From: Mollicutes bacterium
GTDB taxonomy: Bacteria > Bacillota_I > Bacilli_A > RF39 > UBA660
DNA: 11,271 bases
Direction: 5' to 3'
NCBI GenBank assembly: GCA_012513875.1
Contig: JAAZBI010000020.1
Span: 1-11,271 of the forward strand
The notes below the pieces were generated by a model. That model was not told the origin of the DNA and did not search any database. It saw nothing but the letters and a program-made list of their open reading frames with translations. The translations under genes and the position numbers were made by a program. Positions 5,220 to 11,271 of this stretch are shown here, one piece after another. The stretch's first letter is position 1; each line of letters starts with the position of its first letter.

Positions 5220-6167
5220 ATGAAAAATATCTATGTTGTTTATGGAAATGAAAAGTACTTAATAGAGTCTTCTTTAAATAAAATCATTGAAAATAATCAC
5301 GATTCAGAGATTGTTAAATATGATTTAAATTTTGATTTAGTTAATAATATAATTGAAGAAATTATTAGCTTTCCTTTATTTGCAGATAAAAAAATAATTG
5401 TAATTTCAAACGCTTTATTTTTAACTGGTTTGTCTAATAATATTTCTGATGAGGAAATCAAAGCTTTAGAAAAAGTTTTAGAAGATATTCCTGAACAAAT
5501 AAATCTGGTTTTAGTTGTTGAAAACGAAAAACTAGACGGAAGAAAAAACTTAGTTAAAAAATTATTGAAGGATTCAAACATTTTAGAATGTAATAAACTA
5601 TCAGACCAAGAAGCTTATGAATTTGTTAAAAACACTTTTGAAGAAGACAATTATCAAATAGATTTAAAAGCTATAAATAGTCTTTTAGATAAATCAAAAG
5701 AAAACTTAACCCTTTTAATGAGTGAAATTGACAAACTGAAAATATTTAAAGTTGATACTAAAATTATTACTAAAGAAGATGTTGATCAATTAGTATCTAA
5801 ATATGATTACGATAATATATTTGAATTGACTAATAGTGTAGTTAACAAAGATTTAACAAAAGCGTTATTTTTATATCAAGAATTATTAAAAAGAGGAGAG
5901 GAGCCAATAAAAATAATTGTTTTATTGGCAAATCAATTTCGAACTATATTTCAAGTTAAAAAAATGTTAATTAATACAAATAATAACAAAGAAATAGCTG
6001 ACAAATTAAAAATCCACCCTTATCGAGTGGAACTTGCTAAAAGAATTAATATTTCAGAAGAAATGTTGTTGGATTATTTAGAAAAACTAGCGGATTTAGA
6101 TGAAAACATTAAAACAAATAGAGTTGATAAAGAATCGGGTTTAGAAATGTTTTTCTTAAATATGTAA
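5220..6167 (+). CDS. holA: DNA polymerase III subunit delta (clamp loader)
   Basis: The 315-residue protein has the length and features of bacterial delta: an N-terminal YVVYGNEKYLIE (4-15), the EIDKLKIF region (about 169-176) and a C-terminal collar-type helical domain (about 205-315) with the conserved LAxQFR-type segment. Delta opens the beta sliding clamp in the clamp loader with tau/gamma and delta-prime. ATG 5220 follows AGGTGA at 5210-5215. Its location after a comEC end matches the comEC-holA order known in Bacillus. Codon use (Val mostly GTT) resembles tkt rather than the modules. The gene ends in a bidirectional terminator shared with convergent lexA. Confidence 0.93.
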   Translation: MKNIYVVYGNEKYLIESSLNKIIENNHDSEIVKYDLNFDLVNNIIEEIISFPLFADKKIIVISNALFLTGLSNNISDEEIKALEKVLEDIPEQINLVLVVENEKLDGRKNLVKKLLKDSNILECNKLSDQEAYEFVKNTFEEDNYQIDLKAINSLLDKSKENLTLLMSEIDKLKIFKVDTKIITKEDVDQLVSKYDYDNIFELTNSVVNKDLTKALFLYQELLKRGEEPIKIIVLLANQFRTIFQVKKMLINTNNNKEIADKLKIHPYRVELAKRINISEEMLLDYLEKLADLDENIKTNRVDKESGLEMFFLNM

Positions 6168-6168
6168 A

Positions 6169-6196
6169 AAAAAGATTTAGAATTCTAAATCTTTTT
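6169..6196. terminator. Bidirectional terminator between holA and lexA
   Basis: This is a perfect 28-nt palindrome centred on GAATTC, with A-runs on the left and T-runs on the right, so it works as an intrinsic terminator on both strands. It begins just after the holA stop and overlaps the first bases of the lexA stop codon. Confidence 0.88.
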
Positions 6197-6812
6197 ATAT
6201 TTTTCTATATAAACCAATTGCTTTCCCTAAAATAGTAACATTATTTAAAAGAATCGGCTCTAAAAGATCATTTTCTGGTTGTAATCTAATATGATCTTTT
6301 TCTTTGTAAAATCTTTTTAAAGTAACTTCATTTTCATCGGTTAATGCTATGACTATTTCACCGTTGTTAGCGTTTTTTTGTCTTTGAATGATGACTATAT
6401 CTCCATCTAAGATTCCAGCATTAATCATACTATCGCCACTAACATTTAAAGTAAAAACTTCTTTTTGATGTGGTATTAAAAAAGCAGGTAAAGAGAAGAA
6501 TTCGTTAGGGTTTTCAATCGCTTCAATTGGAGAACCAGCTGTTACTTTTCCTAATAATGGAACTTCAACAATTTCGGGATTATTATTTAAAAATTCATTT
6601 TTTACTAATAACTCAATTGCACGACTACGATTATTCCCTTTTTTAATAAAACCCTTTTCTTCAAGATTTGATAAATGAACTTGAATTGTTGCTGGTGATG
6701 ACAAACCTAAAAATTTTCCTATTTCCCTAACTGTAGGTGGATAGCCATTTTCAGCAATTCCTTTTTTTATATAGCTTAAAGTTTCTTCTTGACGAGAAGT
6801 TAATTTCTCCAT
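6195..6812 (-). CDS. lexA: LexA repressor, SOS response regulator
   Basis: The 205-residue protein is full length. The N-terminal winged helix-turn-helix (about 1-65) contains PTVREIGKFLGLSSPATIQ. The Ala92-Gly93 autocleavage site lies in KVTAGSP. Ser128 (VSGDSM) and Lys166 (EVTLKRF) form the catalytic dyad of the peptidase-like C-terminal domain. RecA on single-stranded DNA triggers self-cleavage and derepresses SOS genes. ATG at 6812 has a perfect AGGAGG on the minus strand (6823-6818). A promoter with an overlapping LexA operator (6868-6881) implies autoregulation. Confidence 0.97.
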   Translation of the reverse strand: MEKLTSRQEETLSYIKKGIAENGYPPTVREIGKFLGLSSPATIQVHLSNLEEKGFIKKGNNRSRAIELLVKNEFLNNNPEIVEVPLLGKVTAGSPIEAIENPNEFFSLPAFLIPHQKEVFTLNVSGDSMINAGILDGDIVIIQRQKNANNGEIVIALTDENEVTLKRFYKEKDHIRLQPENDLLEPILLNNVTILGKAIGLYRKI

Positions 6813-6841
6813 AAAAGCCTCCTTTTATTATTTATAATTTA

Positions 6842-6870
6842 AGATTAACACACAAAGTGTAAAATGTCAA
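6842..6870 (-). promoter_or_regulatory. lexA promoter
   Basis: On the minus strand TTGACA (6870-6865) and TAATCT (6847-6842) are separated by exactly 17 bp. The -35 overlaps the operator at 6868-6881. Confidence 0.75.
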
Positions 6871-6881
6871 ACAGATGTTTG
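6868..6881. promoter_or_regulatory. LexA operator (SOS box) at the lexA promoter
   Basis: CAAAC-AGAT-GTTTG has perfect 5-bp arms around 4 nt, a variant of the Bacillus-type CGAAC-N4-GTTCG box. Read on the minus strand its spacer is ATCT, the same as the second box. It overlaps the lexA -35. Confidence 0.75.
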
Positions 6882-6889
6882 TTTTTTTG

Positions 6890-6918
6890 TTGACACGAAC
6901 ATCTGTTCATAGTAAGAT
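6890..6918 (+). promoter_or_regulatory. SOS-controlled promoter of the small membrane-peptide gene
   Basis: TTGACA (6890-6895) and TAAGAT (6913-6918) have 17-bp spacing. The LexA operator lies wholly in the spacer, so bound LexA should block RNA polymerase. Confidence 0.8.
6896..6909. promoter_or_regulatory. LexA operator (SOS box) in the forward promoter
   Basis: CGAAC-ATCT-GTTCA matches the Bacillus-type LexA box at all but one arm position. It lies between the -35 and -10 of the rightward promoter. Confidence 0.88.
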
Positions 6919-6946
6919 AAGGTTAGAAAGAAAAGGAGTGATATTT

Positions 6947-7075
6947 ATGAATCTTAAAGGAATGTTAATAACTAGTGTAGTAGTTTTATTGTTTTTTTCA
7001 TTATGTTCAATTCGTTTTGATAAATTAGAATACAATCAAGAAAAATCTCAAACTTTTGTAGTAAATGTCAAATAA
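6947..7075 (+). CDS. Small SOS-induced membrane peptide at the yneA position
   Basis: This 42-codon gene starts at ATG 6947, 8 nt after AAGGAG (6933-6938) and downstream of an SOS promoter; a longer in-frame start at 6875 lies upstream of that promoter and is rejected. Residues about 5-22 form one membrane segment, followed by a short polar tail ending FVVNVK. In Bacillus the gene divergent from lexA is yneA, an SOS-induced division inhibitor with a membrane anchor and a LysM domain. Here the protein stops about where LysM would begin, so it may be a minimal or truncated analogue. The SOS control is well supported; the division-inhibitor role is inferred from position and topology. Confidence 0.7.
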   Translation: MNLKGMLITSVVVLLFFSLCSIRFDKLEYNQEKSQTFVVNVK

Positions 7076-7105
7076 TTGTTAAGACTTTTAATCGGTTTAA
7101 AATTT

Positions 7106-7114
7106 TGATATAAT
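7106..7114 (+). promoter_or_regulatory. Extended -10 promoter element for tkt
   Basis: TG-A-TATAAT is a consensus extended -10, 22 nt before the chosen tkt start. No convincing -35 lies at the usual distance. Confidence 0.6.
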
Positions 7115-7136
7115 TATTTTTACAAGGATGTGTAAA

Positions 7137-9119
7137 ATGAAAAGTCAAAAAATTAATATGGATTTAAAAATAATTAACAATATAAAAGCATTAGCAATAG
7201 ACATGATAGACGCTGCTGGTTCTGGTCATCCAGGAATAGTTTTAGGAGCAGCTCCTATGATGTATACTTTATATGCTAAACATTTAATGATAAATTCTAA
7301 GGATGATAAATGGTTAAATAGAGACCGTTTTATTATGTCTGCAGGACACGGTTCAGCTTTATTATATTCAACTTTGTTTGCTTTAGGATATGATTTATCT
7401 TTAGATGATTTGAGAAATTTTCGTAGAAAAGGATTTAAAACTCCAGGTCATCCAGAATTAAATGTTACACCAGGAGTTGATTTTACAACCGGACCACTAG
7501 GTCAAGGTTTTGCTTCAGCTGTTGGATTTGCAATGGCAGAAAAATTTTTAGCATCAAAATATAACAATAATAAAAAAACTTTATTCAATTATAATACTTA
7601 TGTATTATGTAGTGATGGTGATCTAATGGAAGGAGTTAGTTCAGAAGCGGCTTCTTTAGCGGGTCATTTAAAATTAGGTAATTTAATTGTTTTATATGAT
7701 TCTAACAATGTTTCTTTAGATGGACAAACTAAATTATCTTTTACTGAAGATGTTCTCAAAAAATATGATGCTATGGGATGGCAAACTTTGCAAGTTAAAA
7801 ACGGAGATTCAGTTAATGAAATAGATAAAGCGATTATAAAAGCTAAAAAAGATGTTTTAAGACCAACTATTATTGAAATTAAAACTATAATAGGAAAAGA
7901 TTCTTTTCATCAAAACACAAGTGAAGTTCATGGAAAACCTTTATCCAAAGATGATATTTTACAATTAAAAGAAAAATTAGATGTTAGAGGAGTTCCATTT
8001 ACATTTTCTAATGAAGCTAGTGAAGCTTTTAAACAAAAAGTTATAGAAAGAGTTAATCCAATTTATACAGAATGGAAAGACAATTTTACTAAAATTTCAG
8101 AAGATATTCAAAAAGAAATAATTGAATTATCTAGCGGAAAAGTTAATATTACTTTAAATTTATCAAAAATTTATAACGAATTTAGCTTAGAAGTAAAAGA
8201 ACCAATGAGAGAAATTAATAGTGATGTAATGAATACTATCGGTGGTTTAGTGAGTAATTTTTGGGGTGGTACTGCTGATTTATCTTCATCAACTAAAACT
8301 TTTTTAGAAGAAAAAGGTGTTTTTTCTTCTGAAAATCGTTCCGGTAGAAATATATATTTTGGAGTTAGAGAACATGCAATGGGAGCCATTTTAAATGGAA
8401 TTGCAGCTTCAGGAATGAGAGTTTTTGGAAGTACATTCTTAGCGTTCTCTGATTATTTAAGACCAGCTTTAAGAATAGCTGCTATTAGTAATTTACCAGT
8501 TACTTATATTTTTACTCATGATTCGATAAACATTGGATCAGACGGACCTACTCATCAACCAATTGAACAATTAGAGTCTTTAAGAAGCATACCTAATTTT
8601 GCTGTTTATCGTCCTGCTGATACAAAAGAAATAGTGGGAAGTTGGGAAAGTATTTTTAAAAGTACTGGACCTAATGCTTTGATAATTTCTCGTAATGAAG
8701 TTTCTAATCTTATTAATACTTCTATTAATGATGTTAATAAAGGTGCATATATTGTTCGTAAAGAAAAATCAAGATTGATGGGAATAATTATTTCAACTGG
8801 TAGCGAAGTAGAGTTGGCATTAAATGTTGCTGAAGAATTATATAAAAATGGTCTTGACTTACGTATTGTATCAATGCCTTGTCAAGATAAATTTAGTGAA
8901 CAACCAAAAGCATATCAAGAAGACATATTACCCTATAAGGCTGTAAAAATAGTTGTTGAACCAAGTTCGTCTAACGGTTTGTATAAATATGCAACTTGTT
9001 CAGAGTGTGTTTTTGGTCTTGAACAATTTGGAGTTAGTGGTAATAGCCAAGAAGTTTTAGAAGAATATAATTTTACAGTAACTAAGTTAAAAAATAGAAT
9101 TGAAAAATTATTTAGATAA
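7137..9119 (+). CDS. tkt: Transketolase
   Basis: The 660-residue thiamine-diphosphate enzyme moves two-carbon units between sugar phosphates in the non-oxidative pentose phosphate pathway. Visible motifs are SGHPG (29-33), AGHGS (69-73), GPLGQG (119-124), the ThDP/Mg site SDGDLMEG (159-166) with N191, and in the second half FGVREHAMG with the catalytic Glu and SDGPTHQP. The length is normal for the family. ATG 7137 is chosen because AAGGATG (7124-7130) is correctly spaced; an in-frame ATG at 7128 lies within that ribosome site. Position after lexA and before a yneF-type gene matches Bacillus synteny. Confidence 0.96.
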   Translation: MKSQKINMDLKIINNIKALAIDMIDAAGSGHPGIVLGAAPMMYTLYAKHLMINSKDDKWLNRDRFIMSAGHGSALLYSTLFALGYDLSLDDLRNFRRKGFKTPGHPELNVTPGVDFTTGPLGQGFASAVGFAMAEKFLASKYNNNKKTLFNYNTYVLCSDGDLMEGVSSEAASLAGHLKLGNLIVLYDSNNVSLDGQTKLSFTEDVLKKYDAMGWQTLQVKNGDSVNEIDKAIIKAKKDVLRPTIIEIKTIIGKDSFHQNTSEVHGKPLSKDDILQLKEKLDVRGVPFTFSNEASEAFKQKVIERVNPIYTEWKDNFTKISEDIQKEIIELSSGKVNITLNLSKIYNEFSLEVKEPMREINSDVMNTIGGLVSNFWGGTADLSSSTKTFLEEKGVFSSENRSGRNIYFGVREHAMGAILNGIAASGMRVFGSTFLAFSDYLRPALRIAAISNLPVTYIFTHDSINIGSDGPTHQPIEQLESLRSIPNFAVYRPADTKEIVGSWESIFKSTGPNALIISRNEVSNLINTSINDVNKGAYIVRKEKSRLMGIIISTGSEVELALNVAEELYKNGLDLRIVSMPCQDKFSEQPKAYQEDILPYKAVKIVVEPSSSNGLYKYATCSECVFGLEQFGVSGNSQEVLEEYNFTVTKLKNRIEKLFR

Positions 9120-9123
9120 TGAT

Positions 9124-9152
9124 TGAAGAATTCTTCATAGTTTAGTAAACTA
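9124..9152. repeat. Two abutting perfect palindromes between tkt and the yneF-like gene
   Basis: TGAAGAATTCTTCA (9124-9137) and TAGTTTA-G-TAAACTA (9138-9152) are perfect and adjacent. No T-run follows either, so they are not ordinary terminators. They could be mRNA processing or stabilising structures or a protein site. Confidence 0.55.
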
Positions 9153-9172
9153 AAAGATAAGGAGTGAAGATA

Positions 9173-9382
9173 ATGTTATTAGATGTTTTATATGTTGTTA
9201 TTGGTTTAATTTTGGGAGCAGTTGCCGGGTTTTTTATTGCTAAAAGATATATGGAAAAATATTTAAAAAAGAATCCACCAATTAATGAACAAATGATTAA
9301 AATGATGATGACTCAAATGGGAAGAACACCTTCTCAAAAACAAGTTAATCAAATGATGAGCGCAATGAAAAAGCAATTATAA
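9173..9382 (+). CDS. yneF: YneF/UPF0154-type small membrane protein
   Basis: The 69-residue protein has one N-terminal membrane helix (about 4-23, with [11 protein letters not shown]) and a basic tail containing [29 protein letters not shown], the hallmark of the UPF0154/YneF family. Its function is not established. ATG 9173 is preferred because AAGGAG (9159-9164) is well placed; the in-frame GTG 9164 overlaps that site. It follows tkt as in Bacillus. Its last codons form the left arm of its own terminator. Confidence 0.9.
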   Translation: MLLDVLYVVIGLILGAVAGFFIAKRYMEKYLKKNPPINEQMIKMMMTQMGRTPSQKQVNQMMSAMKKQL

Positions 9383-9393
9383 TTGCTTTTTTT
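9368..9393 (+). terminator. Terminator overlapping the end of the yneF-like gene
   Basis: AAAAAGCAAT (9368-9377), TATA and ATTGCTTTTT (9382-9391) form a perfect stem with a T-run. The left arm encodes the final KKQ-L and the stop codon lies in the loop region. Confidence 0.88.
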
Positions 9394-9394
9394 A

Positions 9395-9403
9395 TGTTAT
9401 ACT
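9395..9403 (+). promoter_or_regulatory. Extended -10 promoter element for the glycosyltransferase gene
   Basis: TG-T-TATACT lies directly after the terminator T-run and 16 nt before the ATG. No clear -35 is seen. It would start a new transcript for the glycosyltransferase and the RnfC-like gene. Confidence 0.5.
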
Positions 9404-9419
9404 TAAAGTAGGTGATAAA

Positions 9420-10505
9420 ATGGAAAAAGTAAGTATTGTTATTCCTATTTATAATGCAGAGAAATATATGAGTTTATGTTTAGATAGTTTATTTAAACAA
9501 ACTTATCGAAAACTAGAAATAATTGCAGTAAATGATAAGAGTACAGATAACTCTTTAGATGTTTTAAAAACTTATCAAAAAGATCATAAGAATTTAATTA
9601 TTATTGATTTAGAGATTAATCGAGGAGTTAGTAATGCCCGTAATCAAGGAATTAAACATGCTACGGGAGAATATATTTTCTTTATAGATAGTGATGATTT
9701 TTTAGATAAAGACGCTATTAAAATTTTAGTTAATAAAGCTTTAGAAAATAAAGCTGATGTTGTTGATACCGAAAGATTGTTTTGGTATAAAAGAAAAGAA
9801 AAAGTATTAACTTTTACTGAAAGAAAACAATTAAAAAAAGATTTAATTATCGATAATATTTATAAAAATAAAAAAGCATTAACTTTACCAAGATATGTAA
9901 CTGGTAAATTATATGCTAAGAGTGTCATTGAAGATGTTGTTTTCGATGATAATCTTCGTTGTTATGAAGATGGTTTATTTAATCAAGAAATAAAGCCTAA
10001 ATTTAAAAAATATATGTATGCTCAAGGAGTTTATTATCATTATTTACAAAGACCTAATTCATTAATTAATACTGTTAGTACTAATCATTTAGATTATTTG
10101 TTTGTTGCGAAAAGAATTAAAGAAGTTTATGCCAAGATTAATTATTTTAATTTAAAGATAGAAAAAACTATTAACAATTTAATTTGTAGTGATATCTTTG
10201 TTATTATCAGTTCTAAAATACCTCAAATGAAAATATCTAAAGCTAAGAAAGTTAGTTATTTGAAAAAGTTTTTAAAGTTAAAAACTGAGTTAAATTTATC
10301 TAAAATTAGTTTTAAAAATAAATTTTTATTCTTTTTCTTTTCTAAATTTGGAAAAATTTATTTTTCAATCATTAAGAAAATAAATTTAGTAGATTTAAGT
10401 TTTCGTTTTCTTAATTTAAAAAACAAAATAACTATTACTAATAAAAAACAAATAAAGACGATTGAAAACATATATTTAATTATGGAAGAAAAGGCTGGTA
10501 AGTAA
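9420..10505 (+). CDS. Family 2 glycosyltransferase
   Basis: The 361-residue protein has an N-terminal GT-A domain: VSIVIPIYNAEKY (4-16), NDKSTDNS (38-45; usually NDGSTDNS), NRGVSNARNQG (67-77) and the metal/nucleotide-sugar DSDD (90-93). A conserved ED (183-184) in CYEDGLFN probably supplies the catalytic base. The tail beyond about 230 is basic, with aromatic-rich hydrophobic patches (about 300-325) that may associate with the membrane. It likely adds a sugar to a cell-surface polymer or lipid; donor and acceptor are unknown. ATG 9420 follows AGGTGAT at 9410-9416. The next gene starts 1 nt after its stop, so the two are probably co-transcribed. Confidence 0.9.
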   Translation: MEKVSIVIPIYNAEKYMSLCLDSLFKQTYRKLEIIAVNDKSTDNSLDVLKTYQKDHKNLIIIDLEINRGVSNARNQGIKHATGEYIFFIDSDDFLDKDAIKILVNKALENKADVVDTERLFWYKRKEKVLTFTERKQLKKDLIIDNIYKNKKALTLPRYVTGKLYAKSVIEDVVFDDNLRCYEDGLFNQEIKPKFKKYMYAQGVYYHYLQRPNSLINTVSTNHLDYLFVAKRIKEVYAKINYFNLKIEKTINNLICSDIFVIISSKIPQMKISKAKKVSYLKKFLKLKTELNLSKISFKNKFLFFFFSKFGKIYFSIIKKINLVDLSFRFLNLKNKITITNKKQIKTIENIYLIMEEKAGK

Positions 10506-10506
10506 A

Positions 10507-11271
10507 ATGAAAAAAACCATAACAGTAAATAAAAAGAAATCATTAAAACTTGAAAAATTTATTAAACCAAAAAAAGTTTATTTACCTTTAATTGGATATC
10601 GAACAGAATGTAAACCAATAGTTAAAATTAATGATCAAGTAGCTATTGGGACATTAATTGGAAAGAGTAAAGAACCTTTTGAAGTAAATATTCGTTCTAC
10701 AGTTAGTGGTAAAGTAATTGATATATTAGAAAATACTTATTTAAATGGTTCAAAAGTAAAATGTCTTGTTATTGAAAATGATTTTAAAGAAACTAAAGAA
10801 ATAATTAAAGTTAAAGAACCAACTAATCAAGAAGAATTTGTTGAATTGTTAAAAGTTTATGGTATTCAAGGTATGGGTGGTAGTGGATTCCCTACTTATT
10901 TGAAATATCAAAATAAACTTAAAACTTTAATTGTTAATGCCATTGAATGTGAACCTTATTTAAATGCTGACAATGTTTTAGGAATTGAATCTGCTTCAGA
11001 GATAATTGTTGGTTTAGAAAAAATGATCAGTATTTTAAAATTAAAGAGAATAATCATTTGTGTTAAAGAAAAAAATAAAGATTTTATTAAAACTTTTCAA
11101 GAAATCTTAAAAGATAAGTCTCAAATTGAATTAAAAGTTTTAGGAGATTATTATCCTTTGGGATATGAAAGAACTTTAATAAAAGAAGTGTTAAATGTTA
11201 CATATAAAAATTTACCAAGTGAAAAACAAATTGTTGTCAATAATCTAGCAACTATTCACATGATATCTAAA
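10507..11271 (+). CDS. RnfC-like electron-transport complex subunit (3' partial)
   Basis: The first 255 codons run off the right edge with no stop. The start resembles the RnfC N-terminal barrel-sandwich region (PKKVYLPLIG at about 21-30, VSGKVIDI at about 67-74). GMGGSGFPT (122-130) and VNAIECEPYLNAD (143-155) follow, the signature of the flavin/NADH-binding RnfC/NuoF-like domain. RnfC is the NADH-oxidising subunit of the Rnf complex; single RnfC-like proteins such as PrdC and PduS also exist. The 4Fe-4S motifs would lie outside the window, so I cannot tell Rnf from a stand-alone relative. ATG 10507 begins 1 nt after the glycosyltransferase stop, with only a weak ribosome site, suggesting coupled translation. 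Confidence 0.85.
   Translation, partial: MKKTITVNKKKSLKLEKFIKPKKVYLPLIGYRTECKPIVKINDQVAIGTLIGKSKEPFEVNIRSTVSGKVIDILENTYLNGSKVKCLVIENDFKETKEIIKVKEPTNQEEFVELLKVYGIQGMGGSGFPTYLKYQNKLKTLIVNAIECEPYLNADNVLGIESASEIIVGLEKMISILKLKRIIICVKEKNKDFIKTFQEILKDKSQIELKVLGDYYPLGYERTLIKEVLNVTYKNLPSEKQIVVNNLATIHMISK

Noticed and set aside
8171..8389. Reverse-strand open frame inside tkt
   Set aside because: It is antisense to well-conserved transketolase sequence.
10358..10543. Reverse-strand hydrophobic open frame
   Set aside because: It is antisense to the glycosyltransferase tail and the RnfC-like start; hydrophobicity is an AT-content effect.
3..11271. Mycoplasma-type code with UGA as Trp
   Set aside because: TGA ends the DUF1016 genes at homologous points, and TGG is used for Trp in conserved proteins such as transketolase.

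Overview
The window is a strongly AT-rich stretch of a Firmicutes-type (Bacilli or a relative) chromosome. The evidence is conserved Bacillus-like synteny: comEC next to holA, then lexA, a small divergent SOS gene, tkt and a yneF-type gene. LexA operators have the Bacillus form (CGAAC-N4-GTTC). TGA is used as a stop and TGG encodes Trp, so this is not the Mycoplasma code. Taxonomy below this level is my inference.

Region 1 (1-5194) is the unusual part. comEC and holA are normally neighbours, but here about 4 kb separates the 3' end of the leading comEC from holA. That space holds two tandem modules of the same plan: a comEC 3' end (from the HGDxDH-coding motif to the stop), a DUF1016/YhcG-type PD-(D/E)XK nuclease gene, one unrelated cargo gene behind its own extended -10, and a terminator. 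Each ends in a TCACCACA[C/T]GGAGA junction that falls into the next comEC copy at exactly the same HGDxDH codons. Module 1 carries an intact DUF1016 gene and a leucine-rich-repeat/transglutaminase-like protein. Module 2 carries a decayed DUF1016 gene (internal deletion, frameshift, ExK glutamate changed to lysine) and a GNAT acetyltransferase. A third comEC end, with a large in-frame internal deletion, abuts holA and is probably the displaced native end. A 49-nt exact repeat (285-333 and 4997-5045) brackets the whole insert. Valine codon choice in the leading comEC switches from GTT to GTA right after that repeat. The leading comEC therefore looks like a chimera whose C-terminal part came with the insert. 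I read this as a gene-end-regenerating, cargo-carrying element family targeting comEC, possibly spread by the DUF1016 nuclease. The mechanism is inference.

Region 2 (5220-7075) is housekeeping and SOS. holA (DNA polymerase III delta) converges on lexA across a perfect 28-nt bidirectional terminator. lexA diverges from a 42-codon membrane-peptide gene at the yneA position. Two LexA operators lie in the shared intergenic region, one on each promoter.

Region 3 (7106-11271) holds transketolase, a YneF/UPF0154 membrane protein, a family 2 glycosyltransferase, and the first 255 codons of an RnfC-like electron-transport subunit cut by the window edge. No rRNA, tRNA, CRISPR array, transposase or integrase was recognised.
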